Of a stretch of DNA of 64,000 bases, positions 11,895 through 22,302 are shown piece by piece (position 1 is the first letter of the stretch; every line of letters begins with the position of its first letter). Both the position numbers and the translations under genes were made by a program. A model generated the notes under the pieces. It was not told the DNA's origin. It saw nothing but the letters and a program-made list of their open reading frames with translations, and searched no databases. The DNA is taken from contig JABAKD010000011.1 of assembly GCA_012845835.1 (NCBI GenBank), forward strand, positions 2,016,001 to 2,080,000, written 5' to 3'. The DNA is from Undaria pinnatifida (Eukaryota; Sar; Phaeophyceae; Laminariales; Alariaceae).

Positions 11895-12099
11895 GTGCCT
11901 ATCCCCCTAGCCCCCAGAAAATATACACCACTAGCCCTACGTCATACCTGATATTTTTATCATAGTGCCCTTCGCTCCCCTCTCCAAGACACATCGCTAG
12001 CCCTGTGTCATCTTATTTGTTCATGTGCTCTTCCCACACCTCCGCCCCAAGATACACCGCTAGCCCTCCGTGTCATATATTTTTATTGCGGTGCACCCT

Positions 12100-12190
12100 C
12101 CCCTCCCGCAACCCCTCCGGTCGAAACGGATGCGCGGTCCATGGTCAGACGACTAAGGCAAGCAACGAATGATTACCTCCCCCGCCCTAG
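12100..12190 (+). mobile_element. Poly(C)-tail fragment of the LINE/SINE family
   Basis: Contains GGTCAGACGACTAAGG, then CAAGCAACGAATGATTAC, then a C-rich run. It is the LINE 3' terminus with no coding part left. Confidence 0.5.
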
Positions 12191-12499
12191 ATACACCACT
12201 TGCCCACCGGAATTATTTTTATCGACCTAGTGGGGGCGTAGCGCGTTCTCTTTCAGCAGCCGACACGGCCGACGACCGCGGTGGGTGGCCGAGCGGCCGC
12301 GCTCGCCGTGGGCAGGGGATTCCAGGGCGGACGACTTACCCTGGAGTTTTTTTTCCCCCGATCCCATCGGGTTGGTGTAGCGTAGACTGCCAGTCGAGAA
12401 GCAAAAACAGAACAAACACAATAAAAAGATAGAAAAAATGCAAAGGCAATAATAATATAATTTTTTATATTATCTCATGAAGCAGTGTTGCCGTCGCTG

Positions 12500-12760
12500 T
12501 CGCTGCTGCCGCCCCCCCCGCCCCCCGCCCCCGCCCCGCCCCGCCCCGCCCGCCCGCCCGCCCGTCCGCTCGCCGTCCCTACGACCGGCCCCGTCTTTGC
12601 ACCTCGTGCCTCTTGGAACACGGATCTGCTGCGAACCCGCCTGCTCGCCCCCCGTCTACGCCGCGCGTGCGCCGCCCGGAACGCCCGCTCCCCCCCACGC
12701 CCCTCCCACCCCCCCCCCTCGGTGTGTGCGCTTCGGCTTGTCGTCGACTGTTGCCCTGCC
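12500..12760. repeat. C-rich low-complexity tract
   Basis: Long runs of CCCCGCCCCGCC and CCCGCCCG in the intron between exons 11771-11894 and 12935-13015. They produce proline/arginine-rich frames on the plus strand and glycine/alanine-rich ones on the minus, none believable as genes. Confidence 0.75.
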
Positions 12761-12934
12761 ACCGCCGCCGCCACTATTATGTGTGTGTGCAAAAGGCCGT
12801 GCTGCGAATCGATTCCGCCGGCCGCGGTTTTTTGTTTGGCTGGCCTGTCGTCGTCGTTCCGTGCGAACCCCCCCCCCCCCTCCTGTTGGCTTGTCGCATT
12901 TTTTTGCCTTCCTCGCCGCTTTCGCCGTATTTAG

Positions 12935-13015
12935 GGGGGTGATATTTTTCATGACCTGGCGCCGCACGATGTCGACTTCGTATGCTTTAGCCTTGGCCTT
13001 GGAGAGCCGAGCGAG
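12935..13015 (+). CDS. Inositol 2-dehydrogenase-like oxidoreductase, gene A exon 3 (catalytic loop)
   Basis: A 27-codon exon too short to stand out as an open frame. It reads GGDIFHDLAPHDVD, then FVCFSLGLGEPSE. GG..(F)xD...HD.D is the catalytic loop of inositol 2-dehydrogenases; the aspartate and the histidine four residues later complete the K-D-H catalytic set with the EKP lysine of exon 3945-4048. All three are present. The acceptor is CGCCGTATTTAG after a T/C-rich stretch; the donor is GAG|GTCAGT; both ends are phase 0. The loop normally reads DxxxHDxD or similar, and here the residue before the histidine is proline. Confidence 0.8.
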
Positions 13016-13030
13016 GTCAGTGAAGGGGAG

Positions 13031-13180
13031 AGGGGGGGGGGGGGGGAGGGAGGGGGGCGTGATATTTTGTTTCTTGCCTGTTGTCATTTAACCATGCCCC
13101 TTTTGAGACGGAGCACGGTTCCTACTTCTAGAAGAGACGCCTCCAACGTGCGAGGAGGGGAAAGGAGGAGGAGGGTGTAA
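13031..13180 (-). mobile_element. LINE 3'-end fragment with poly(C) tail
   Basis: The plus strand shows a long G run (13031-13058), then GTCATTTAACCATGCCCC and GAGACGGAGCACGGTTCCTA. This is the reverse of the LINE 3' untranslated end at 4.7 and 35.8 kb. It begins 15 bases after the donor of exon 12935-13015. Confidence 0.65.
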
Positions 13181-13204
13181 CCATTCATTGTCGTGAATGG
13201 CCGT

Positions 13205-13335
13205 TGTCTCCAGATCATAGACCGTTGCATCCTTACAAAACCGGGAGGAGCACGTCGGGTTTTCGCCGACCAGGCTGAGGATTGGGGGTGCGTACGAGTA
13301 GTCATTTGCTGCTTGTCGTAATCCTTTGATCATTG
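13205..13335 (-). mobile_element. Second LINE/SINE 3'-end fragment
   Basis: On the minus strand it shares SAW..KTRRAP with the 340 bp retroposon and the tail GACTACTCGTAC-like end. It lies directly next to the fragment at 13031-13180, so two tails were inserted in tandem. Confidence 0.5.
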
Positions 13336-13946
13336 ACAACGCATCCCGGTCGAAACGGGAGGGCCGGGGGCGGGGGGAGGGGGCAGGGGCGGGCGCCGAG
13401 AGCGCGAGAGCGGCGTACCAGTGACGGGCTGGTTGGACGGACGATTCTTTGGGTCGCTTGTGTGTGTGTTTTGTTTTTGGGGGGAAACGCTTCGTCCTCC
13501 TGTGGTACAGCACAGCAGTGCCGTTAATTCGTTACTTCGTTCTTTCTTATTGCTAGTGTTTCGTTGTATGTTGTGTTGCTGCATGATTCAAGCCCCTTTT
13601 TGTGTGAGTATGACTCCGGGGCAGCTTGATCGATGCCGTGTATAACCGACATGACGCAGTACCCTGTTTTCTATCGTCTGACGACAGCGGTATACATGTC
13701 TTGGCGGTACGCTTCGAAGTATTTTGTGGAGCAAAGCGTCGTAACTCAACCCGTTTCGCGTGCTATTTAATAGATACGAGCTCGTTGAACCAATCGGTAC
13801 ACATGTTTTGCTCTGCGCGTTCGCTCCTCGCCCACGCTCGGATTTTTTCAGGCTCTCGGCACCAACTCACCCACCACTCCATCCATCCATTCACCCGCCA
13901 ACCCAACCACCCACCTGGCCTTGTGCTTACGCCCAAACACGATCAG

Positions 13947-14096
13947 GTGTATGCGACTGCGAATTCGTTTGTACCACAGCTGGAGCAGGTTGGCGTGAAG
14001 GATTCTGCTCACTGCCTCTTCACGTTCCCCAATGGCGCGGTGTTCACCCTCGAGATGACAAGATGCAGTGCGTATGGCTACGACAACCGAATTGAG
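13947..14096 (+). CDS. Inositol 2-dehydrogenase-like oxidoreductase, gene A exon 4
   Basis: Fifty codons, phase 0 at both ends. It reads VYATANSFVPQL, then DSAHCLFTFPNGAVFTLEMT, then RCSAYGYDNRIE. The D-(T/S)-A-x-x-x-(L/F)-x-F-x-NG-A segment followed by SR..(A/V)YGYDxRxE is the most recognisable block of inositol 2-dehydrogenases, forming the C-terminal beta-sheet. The acceptor is CACGATCAG and the donor GAG|GTAAGA, which is strong. The exon's 3' part and donor are repeated twice downstream. Confidence 0.85.
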
Positions 14097-14241
14097 GTAA
14101 GATACGTACCCTCTAGGGTAGGTTTCAAGCATGTGTTCATTAGCAGTAGGGTACACTCTGGGGGTACCAGGGTACCTACCTAGGTGCCCGGATAAACACC
14201 GCGTACCTGATATGGGGTAAGGATTCCGCGTATGAGCTGAG

Positions 14242-14338
14242 GACTCCGCGCACTGCCTTTTTGACCTACCCCAATGGAGGGGCGTTCACCCTCGAGATGA
14301 CGCGATGCAGTTCCTATGGCTACGATAACCGAATCGAG
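14242..14338 (+). pseudogene. Partial tandem copy of gene A exon 4 (frameshifted)
   Basis: It repeats the exon from GACTCCGCG (D-S-A) to CGAATCGAG followed by a donor-like GTAATA, 242 bp downstream of the original end. It is 97 bases long where 96 would hold frame. One extra base between CACTGCC and CCCCAATGG breaks the frame, so it cannot substitute for the true exon. Confidence 0.75.
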
Positions 14339-14482
14339 GTAATACGCGTGCCCTCTGGTAGAATGCAGGCATACGTCTATTAATAGTAGGGTATATGCTT
14401 TGGGGGTACCCGGGTATCTACCAGGTTAACCGGGTACTAGGTACCCGGGTTAAAAAAAACGGGTACCATGGTATGAGCTAAG

Positions 14483-14578
14483 GACTCCGCGCACTCCCTC
14501 CTCACCTTCCCCAATGGAGAGGCGTTCACCCTTGAGATGACGCGATGCAATGCCTATGGCTACGATAACCGAATCGAG
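14483..14578 (+). pseudogene. Partial tandem copy of gene A exon 4 (in frame)
   Basis: The second extra copy ends 240 bp after the first. It reads DSAHSLLTFPNGEAFTLEMT then RCNAYGYDNRIE, 32 codons in frame, preceded by CTAAG (a weak acceptor) and followed by GTAAGA. It lacks the first 18 residues of the true exon. If spliced in after exon 13947-14096 it would insert a repeated block; if used instead of it, it would delete a strand. Confidence 0.7.
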
Positions 14579-15274
14579 GTAAGACACGCACCCTCGGGGG
14601 TAGATAATTCACGGGTGTGTTTAGTGGGATATATACTCTGTGAGTACGCGGGTACTACATACAGTAGATACGATCCAATTAAGCAGGTTTAAGGCCGGGG
14701 CCGCCAAACTATATACCCGACGTAATGTGTGCTTGGTAGGGCATATTCTCTGGGGCTACCGGCAAACTACCCAAATATGTCGTAAACAGCCAGGTTGGGT
14801 ACCCGGGTACGCCAGAGTATACAATACATACCCTGCTGTATACGTGTTTGGTAGGGTTGACACTCTGGGGGTACACGGACAACTACCCGAGTATGACCTA
14901 AATAGCAAGGTTGGGTACCTTGGAACGTTCCACTCTGTCCCGGAATGTAATAAACCTTTGGACATTAATACTGAAACAAAACGTTGCTTATATTTCCGGA
15001 CAAAGTGGTACCCCGGAATACCCGGGTATATAGCCATACTTAAGAATTCTTCCCTGTGGTCGTTACTGCTGTGGCCATAACAAGAAAACTCCTTTTGGGC
15101 CGAAGAGGCAATCAAAATCGACAAAAAGGGATGCACACCTAGGTGCGCATATAAGTCATGCACACCTGCCTATCTTACTCTCGCACTCGTGTGCAGGGTT
15201 GGCTTGCTGTGCGGTCTGTCAAAGGAAAACGGTGAAAAGGTGACCTCTTCAGGGCGAAAAAAATTTACACACGC

Positions 15275-15360
15275 TTATATCGTAAGGCTTAGTTTGGGTA
15301 AGCTATAGGTTAACCTTTTGCAAGTGGCCAAACGGACTATTAATAATACCCCACTAATTC
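15275..15360. repeat. Solo copy of the 78 bp terminal repeat
   Basis: It matches GGCTTAGTTTGGGTAAGC, then AACCTTTTGCAAGTGG and CCCCACTAAT of the miniature LTR-like element at 22303-22676. Only one copy is present here, as expected for a solo LTR. Confidence 0.55.
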
Positions 15361-15569
15361 CTCTACACTTGGCGGCCCTTATCGGTGTAAATAACCCGTG
15401 CACCTCTACCCAAAGTACTGAGTTTTGTATGTACCCACCCTGATCCCACCCCGTATGATATTCGGGCTAGGTTAGGGCTTAGGCTTCTGGTCGGGCTGGG
15501 ACCTGGTACCATGTATATCAGTACACTACTGCTACTGTAGTAGTACATTAAGTAGGGGTGCGTATATAT

Positions 15570-15845
15570 ATTATAAAAATAAAATACACTCCAGCTGCTG
15601 CTGTGAGATCGAAGATTTTGCCGAAACTCATCTTTGCAAGCTGTGTGTGATACTCCGATCGCGCGTATTACGGGTTGTGTGTCCTCATTAAGGATATAGG
15701 TCGGCGACTCCCCTTGCAACTACAGTGTAGCTACCAGGGTCAACAGGGTGATGTTAGGCAGTCTGTGCGCGGAAACTATAAAACCCGTTTCTGAGGGGGA
15801 CGAAATCTGACAGCTGTGGAACGAAATGCATCAGTTTATCAAGTG
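15570..15845. repeat. Dispersed ~250 bp repeat ('gatcgaag' subfamily)
   Basis: Near-complete copy: an AT-rich end (TATTATAAAAATAAAATA), CATCTTTGCAAGCTGTGTG, the GGATATAGGTCGGCGACTCC segment, CAACAGGGTGATGTTA, and CCGTTTCTGAGGGGGACG. Confidence 0.8.
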
Positions 15846-16289
15846 AATCCTGTAAGTCGAATATCCGGTGAGGGGATGGCGGAGTTTTGAGGGACGTGGG
15901 GGGCTGATTTTGATCAAAAGGGGGGCGGGAGGGGGGGAAAGGGGACGAGTGGGGCAGGTCTATTTGTGCGTGGAAACTTATAAATAGTTCTTGTGGGGGA
16001 GGGGGAGGAATGTGGCGGGGGGGGCCGGGGGCGGGGGGGGGCGGGGGCGGGGGGGGAGGGCTTTAGGTCGCATAGATGTAGGGGTTGGCTATACGCGTGG
16101 TGCTAGGTCTAGGTGATGGTGCGGGTGGTGGGTGAAGGAGGGGGCGTTGGGGACGGGGGTGGGTGGGAATTGCAGCAGCGGCATGGACGGCTCTGAAACG
16201 ATAACGAGGCGATATCCAGGGCGTGGAAGTGTTTATTACTCTGGCGGATTTCGATAGTAGGTGGAGCGTTTATGCAAGAGGAAACGAGG

Positions 16290-16297
16290 GGAACAAG

Positions 16298-16342
<45 letters not shown>
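16290..16342. repeat. A run followed by (TA)n
   Basis: About 15 A residues followed by about 14 TA dinucleotides. Confidence 0.9.
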
Positions 16343-16346
<4 letters not shown>

Positions 16347-17639
16347 AACAAATTTTGACTACAGCAGTAGTAGTGTAGCGATATACGTGAAAAACATACT
16401 TTCGAATTTCGTCCCTGTGGTCGCTACTGCTTGTGGCCGCTAAAGAAGATCAGGGCATGTCATGGGCCGACGCTGGTGGGCCGGCCCGGCCCATAAAGTT
16501 TCGCCTCTTGGGCTGTACAGACTTTCAAAATTGCACCTGCTGCTGAACCTGTCGACCAGCGGTTGTCACAGCTCTGTTGAATGTTGCGTGAAAAACGTGA
16601 GCCATGTACGTCACCACAGCTTTTGAACCCCAGCCATCATTGGTGTTTTGGTGGTTGGGATTGTGTTAAAAAAACGCCATCAATTTCAAGGCTTATCATG
16701 ACACTTTTATTTTTATTTTTAGAATTTAAATGCTGGTGGGGATTACTTTGAAGCAGCTCTGCTGGTCCTCAATTTTTCAAGAGATCTACGAAGTATGCAT
16801 TTCATGCATGTGTCAAGACTTTTGGCAACCCACCAGCGCACACCGCGCAGAGCTCACACTATGACACCACCGGTCCATCTGCAAGACGTCCTCTCTTTGT
16901 CCCTGAGATAACGAACACGCGTAAGAGCAGCAACGGTGGTGCTACTGGCGCCGCCGCCGCCGCCTCCGCTGCTGCTGCTGTTGGTGTCTCCTGCGTATGT
17001 TTCTAAAACGAAATCGGCTGTGTTGTGTTGGTGATCGTACCCCCCGCCGAGCCAGTTTGTGTGCTCCTGCCAGATGGCTGCTGATAACACTACTTACTGC
17101 TGCTCTGCCGCAACTTCTTGTTGGGCCATCGCCGGCTCCACCCCCGCCGCTGCTGCTGCTGTGTGCTGCTGCTCTCACTCTCCTGCCCGTGTTTCTAAAG
17201 TGCTCCTGGTTCGTTTTTGTGCTCAGAGATGCCGTGCGTAGATTCTTACAAAAAAGTCATGCTTTCACTATTGCTGTATTCTATATCGATACAGTATATT
17301 TATTTCTGTGGCTTGCATAAGACAGATCGCTCTGTGGATTCTGTACAGGATGGTATTTTGTATTTGTTGTTGTTGTTTTTGTTGGTTTTGTGGTAAAGAT
17401 CTCGCAAACAAAGCCAAATGGATGGCAGAATGAATCTACAGCAGTAGCCTTTTCAAGTCCGATGGGCGTTTTTTTTTTTTTTGTCGCAAACGCTCGAGTA
17501 CTTGCGCCGCAAAACGTTTTGATTCGCGTCACCGGGGCCGTCAACGCCGCTGCTGCCGCTGATGCTGCGGTACGGCTGCGGTACTGCTGTTGTTCGTTGT
17601 GCTGCTCTCTATTTATCTAAGTTAAACACTGCTGTTTTG

Positions 17640-18270
17640 GTGTGCTGAGCAAATTTGCTGCGTGACGCCGACCGAGGTTTTTCTTTGTTGAGATTATTCG
17701 TTTGTGACTGTGTTTTCGCACGCACATCCTTATTTCCTTCCCTACCGTCCTGTATGCCGGTATCTTCTTCCTCTTCTTTGTCTTGTTTTTTGTCCGTAAA
17801 ACAACAGTTATCTTCGTGTTTTGTCCGTGCAACAGCAGTTATCTTCTTCGTGTTGTTTTGGCCGTGCAGCAACAGGTATCTGTTCCTCGTCAGCACGTAT
17901 GGTACTCCTCTGGCAATTGCAGCCTTTCCTTTCTTCCTTTCCGATCTTCTTGCATCACATTCTCGAGAACACCTGTCGTTTGTTTTGCTTTGTTTTATTT
18001 TTTGTTTTATTTTTTGTTTTATTTTTTATTTTTTTCTCTTTTTTGTTCATGGTTTGGCTTGTTTTGCTGTGTTCTCGTACCCGGCACGCTAACACTTCGC
18101 TTGCTTTTCCTTGATGAATTGCGCCTGTTCGGTTTACACTGTTTTACAGTCGCCTGTGACCACAGAATTTGTATCTCTCTAGCTAGGATGAATCAGCACA
18201 GACTGGGTATACTGATGTCGTTGGGTAGAAATAACGGTTTAATGTGAGGACAACAACAACAACAACAACA
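17640..18270. repeat. Pyrimidine-rich dispersed repeat, ~600 bp (copy 1)
   Basis: It shares CCGGTATCTTCTTCCTCTTC, GATCTTCTTGCATC, TTGTATCTCTCTAG and AGAAATAACGGTTTAATG with 20880-21350, and its last part with 31560-31670. T-rich throughout, no coding frame. It ends close to a (CAA)n run at 18250-18280. Confidence 0.65.
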
Positions 18271-18719
18271 ACAACGGTAACAACAACGCGATGCTGATGC
18301 CCCCGTCGTCTATACCGCCAAAAACGATACACCGAAATCATCTTCCTGACCGAACACTCTACGCACTATTAATACCTACTTTATGCTACCCTCCTTCCTC
18401 TACATCGTGTATGGACATAATCAGCCTTGCGCCACCCCGCCTCCGAAGAAGGGCCTTGTCCAAGGTACCAGGTACCCTACTAAAACACACCAGTGGTTGG
18501 ATGAACGTTAAACCCTCGAGATTTGCGATCCCTTTTTCGGTTGAATGGTTCTTGCAGTGATGGAAGGGAAAACCCTTTCAGGACTGAAAAAGTATCCTGT
18601 GCTATTTCCAAGTCGTTTTTCCCCAAATACGTAGATGCAGTTCAGTTGTAACGGCGTTAACAGTATCATGGAGAAAATTCGAAAAAATTACAGCAGTCAT
18701 TTACTACAGGATGATTGTT

Positions 18720-18800
18720 ATAAAAATTAAAAAATTGGAATGCACTCGAGCTGTGGGATGGTCCAATTCGTCGGAACTCATCTTAGCTAGCTGTGTGTAG
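18720..18800. repeat. Dispersed ~250 bp repeat, short partial copy
   Basis: Shows TGCACTCGAGCTGTGGGAT, GGAACTCATCTTAGC and TAGCTGTGTG. It breaks off just before the large GTT microsatellite. Confidence 0.55.
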
Positions 18801-18852
18801 CGTTGGCCGCGGCAGCCCAGATCGTTGCGATAGTAGATGTGTCCGGACTGTG

Positions 18853-19254
18853 TATACTCTGTTGTTGTTATTGGTGGTGGTGGTGGTGTTGTTCTTGTTG
18901 TTCTTGTTGTTCTTGTTTCTGTTGTTCTTGTTTCTGTTGTTCTTGTTGGTCTTGTTGTTCTTGTTGCTGTTGCTGGTGGTGGTGGTGATGGTGTTGTTGT
19001 TGCTGTTGCTGTTATTGTTGCTGTTGTTGCTGTTGTTGCTGTTGCTGCTGGTGTGTTGGTGTTTGTGTTGTTGGTGTTGGCGTTGTTGGTGCTGTTGGTG
19101 CTGTTGGTGCTGTTTATGTTGCTGTTCCTGTTGCTGCTGCTGTTGTTGGTGGTGGTGTTGGTGTTGGTGATGTTGATGTTGTTGGTGTTGGTGTTGGTGC
19201 TGTTGTTGCTGTTGCTGTTGCTGTCGCTGTTGTTGTTGTTGTCGTTGTTGCTGT

Positions 19255-19322
<68 letters not shown>

Positions 19323-19326
19323 TTGA
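18853..19326. repeat. GTT/CTG trinucleotide microsatellite, ~470 bp
   Basis: Nearly pure GTT with interruptions GCT, GGT and CTT, open in several frames (poly-V/L/C), so the long frames here are artefacts. It is followed directly by AATCAAGTCGGTGGTCACAG, the SINE body. The same junction, with a short GTT run, occurs at 23070-23140. Confidence 0.95.
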
Positions 19327-19329
19327 CTA

Positions 19330-19470
19330 ACTCATCGCTCTAATCAAGTCGGTGGTCACAGGACAGAGACTACAAGCTACTGCAGTCTCTCTGGAGTGGA
19401 AGAATATCCCAGGAAAAAAAAATACAAACCAAAAGTGGTACACATCATACATCATATATATGATATTACA
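19330..19470 (+). mobile_element. SINE tail fragment next to the GTT tract
   Basis: It matches the SINE downstream part: GTGGTCACAGGAC, CTGCAGTC, CTCTGGAGTGGAAGAATATC, an A-rich run, GTGGTACACATC and AGCTGAAGCAA. The order agrees with the minus-strand SINE at 44525-45031, where this segment follows a short ATT/GTT run. Confidence 0.65.
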
Positions 19471-19634
19471 GCTGAAGCAAATCATCATAAAAAAATATGG
19501 AGCTGTGCAACTCGCGCGCAGGATGACTGTACCCTTGACGGTACTTGCAATGCACAGCGCAACCTCTCACTAGCAAGTGCACTAACTACTTGACGCTTTT
19601 TAGGTCACTATACTGGGGGTCTCCTCAGAAAAAA

Positions 19635-20310
19635 TGAAATAATACACTTCAGCTGCGAGATCGACCAAAAAAGTTTTTTGATCAAAACTCAGCTTTGCAA
19701 GCTGCGTGTGATACTTCGATCACGCGTGTTACGGGGTGTGTACACCCTCGTGAAGGATACAGGTCGGTGACTCCCCTGCTAATGCCAGGGTCAACAGGAC
19801 TAAGACGTCAACCTTGTTCTGCGCACGGAAAACTGTATCACCCGCATTGAGGGGTCCAAAACAAGACATCTAGGGAATCAGTATGCATGAAACAATAAGT
19901 GTTATATATAGTGTTTTGGAGTGGGCTACTTGGGTCTACTGGTTTCTTTCGCAAGTTTTTGTGTACTCCCTGTATATGTGGCAGGCCAGCGGATGTCCAG
20001 CTTAGGCCTGATGCTCGGGTTGTTAGTGCTGTCGAGTCATGATGGAACATGCGGTGGACGTCGATCTCTGCTGTTCGGAAGTGATCTCTCTTCTTCTCTT
20101 GATGTAATGCAAAGGCACGTTCACACACCTGTATTGGTCGCATGAAGACCGACGAGTGAGATCTGGCGTTCTGCATTATCAGGCGTCGGGCGGTGCACAC
20201 TTGATCGTAAAGCTCTTCGAACGCCCATCCCACACACTACCAGGGAATACACAAACTAAAGCGTGGATCCAAAACGCCAGACCCCTGCACTCCTACAGAT
20301 GGAAGCTCTT
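19635..20310 (-). repeat. Long dispersed repeat with minus-strand open frame (copy 2)
   Basis: Second copy of the 5958-6625 unit. The minus-strand frame (20233-19838) begins with WAFEELYDQVCTARRLIM and shares the DVHRMFHHDS block. Both copies keep the downstream non-coding part in the same order, so the whole ~660 bp moved or duplicated together. Confidence 0.65.
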
Positions 20311-20473
20311 ACCCTAATAATACTGAGTGATTATAGTGCCTGTTTCCGATATAGTGCCTGCCCGTGAAATCACGGGGCACGACTGGAACCCGGACTGCTG
20401 CTTGGAGCTGTATGTAGTTGTGCCATTATCGATACCGTTATACCTAATATTGCCGGTGTCCGTATACTGACCC

Positions 20474-20790
20474 GGTCGCCCCGGTGGCATATCCGGTTTT
20501 CCCCAAGCCTGGGATAGGTCAGTTTCGTTAGTTCGAGCCCCCCCGAGTGCATACTCGTATAAATTCGTAGGGACTTTTTCTTGTGCACAAATTGACTTGC
20601 GGAAAGCGCGAGAGCGTGAGTTAGCAACACTCGATGACAAATCGACGAGCAGTGCGATTGCTGAACCCTACGCGCGATAAAAATTGAAGGCAAGAACCGG
20701 GGGGGGAGAAGGGACGACACCTGTGACCACGGCTTTTGTCCAGAAGCTGGAAAGTAGAAGTGTGAAAAAAGAAGAAAACCGCCGGTGGTG
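20474..20790 (+). mobile_element. tRNA-derived SINE (head and first part of body)
   Basis: The head resembles a tRNA gene. An A-box TGGCATATCCG lies at 20485-20495 and a B-box GTTCGAGCC at 20531-20539, 35 bases apart. After the head come TACTCGTATAAATTCGTAGG, a GCGAGAGCGTGAGTTAGC segment and ACACCTGTGACCACGGC, all found in the same order on the minus strand at 44700-45031. The 3' part diverges after the GAAGAAAACC run. Confidence 0.7.
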
Positions 20791-20879
20791 TTGTTGGCTG
20801 GCACACACCGAGTGGTAGTTTTTGCTTTGTTTTCGTTGAGTTCAATGGGGCGAGCGCGAAAGTGGCAGTAATGACACTA

Positions 20880-21390
20880 AGTTCTTGTTGTCTTGCTTTT
20901 TTTTTGCCTTGTTTCTCTCTTTGTTCCCTTAATTTCCCTCCCCGCCAGTCCTGTGCCGGTATCCTCTTCCTCTTCTTTGCGTTGTTTCGCCCGTTCAACA
21001 ACAGTTGTTATATGTTCCTGTTCGACACGTTTGTTGTTCTTGCAGCTTTCTTTGTGTAGCCTTTCTGATCTTCTTGCATCCCATTCTTCAGAACCCCTCC
21101 CTGTCGTTTATTTTCTTTGATTTTAGTTTGTGTTTGATTTTTTTCATGGTCTGGGTTGCTTTGTTGTGTTCTCGTTTCCTGTACGCTATGATGATAGCAT
21201 TTCACTTGCTTTACCTTGATTAATTGCGATTGCTTGGTTTTCTCTGTCTCACAGTCTATGACCACATAATTTGTATCTCTCTAGAATGAATACAATCAGC
21301 ACGAACACTGGGTGTACTGATGTCGTTTTGGTACGTAGAAAGAACGGTTTAATGCAGAGACGTGAAGACAATACACACAACAAGTATGCA
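20880..21390. repeat. Pyrimidine-rich dispersed repeat (copy 2)
   Basis: Same order of blocks as 17640-18270 (CCGGTATCCTCTTCCTCTTC, GATCTTCTTGCATC, TTGTATCTCTCTAG, ACTGATGTCGTT). It begins ~90 bp after the SINE, hinting that SINE and pyrimidine-rich block may belong to one composite unit. Confidence 0.6.
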
Positions 21391-21479
21391 CTATAGGCTG
21401 ATTGATCCCCACTGACTATGTCTTGGTCGCGAAGAGGTTGGGCATATCGACCGTCAGAGTCGAGCGTATTACTGGAAAT

Positions 21480-21765
21480 GGTATGTTATACAATTTCCTT
21501 CCACAGCTGTCAGATTGTGTCCCCTTCAAAAACGGGTTTTATAGTTTTCGTGCACAAATTGATTAACATCACCCTGTTGACCCTGGTACAAGCTACACTT
21601 TATAAATTAGTTCCAAGGGGAGTCGCCGACCTATATCCTTAATTAGGACACACACCCAGTAATTCGCGCGATCGGAGTATCACACACAGCTTGCAAAGAT
21701 GAGTTTCGACGAAATCGTCTTGAAATCTTCCATCTCACAGCTGGAGTGTATTTTGTAATAAAAGA
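21480..21765. repeat. Dispersed ~250 bp repeat, reversed copy
   Basis: Reverse complement of the 15570 copy: AACGGGTTTTATAGTTTTCG, CATCACCCTGTTGACCCTGG, GGGGAGTCGCCGACCTATAT, CACAGCTTGCAAAGATGAG, CTGGAGTGTATTTTGTAAT. In this orientation it runs from a TATA-like element to an AT-rich end. Confidence 0.8.
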
Positions 21766-22302
21766 GGAGACGCGGAATGGGGCGCGCTGGTTACGTGCAT
21801 GCATGTCGAGCCGCTCTTCAGGACGTGAAGTACGTGGTGTAGGAGTACCATTTCGTCGCTCCGTATACCGTATAGATAACGCGCACGATAACACACAACA
21901 ACAACGCATCTCAGGCTGTTTCTCGGTGCTGTAAAAAAAACGGGAAGAATGCAAAACCAAACGCCGAGCGATCGATGCGTGCGTCTGTCTGTCTATGGAC
22001 AAACGGACAGATCTCGACGACGCCTTGTCGAATCGACCGTTCTGTGCCTGCCCCCCTCTCGTGTGCAGAACATAGGCTCGGAAGCTCGTCCTAAGGTGTA
22101 GTGTGTTGCATTGCGATCGTGCGTGTTATCGTACATACGTCTGGAAAATCATCCTGGGTTGTGTGTCGGGATGTGTGTTATATACCAGCTATGTGCGACG
22201 GTAAATGTTACGTGGTGCATTGAACACGGCAACCCGGAAGAAAATGCACTTGCAGTTGCTATGGTTTAGACTACACAGCGCGGCCAGACGATGGCAGGGT
22301 AC

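Larger units (their letters stand above)
14097..15040. repeat. GTACC/CGGGTA-rich repeat tract (first)
   Basis: Repeated palindromic motifs (GGTACCCGGGTACC, TACCCGGGTA) and phrases such as AGGGTATATGCTCTGGGGG with 100-240 bp spacing. The same phrases recur at 29270-30600, after the stop codon of gene A. Confidence 0.7.

Noticed and set aside
12477-13091. 204- and 149-codon proline/arginine-rich frames, and opposite glycine-rich ones
   Set aside because: Driven by C-rich low-complexity DNA. The real coding content is the 81 bp exon at 12935-13015, in a different frame from the 204-codon one.
18793-19343. Long frames of valine/leucine/cysteine repeats
   Set aside because: They are translations of the GTT microsatellite, open in several frames at once, with no flanking coding signal.
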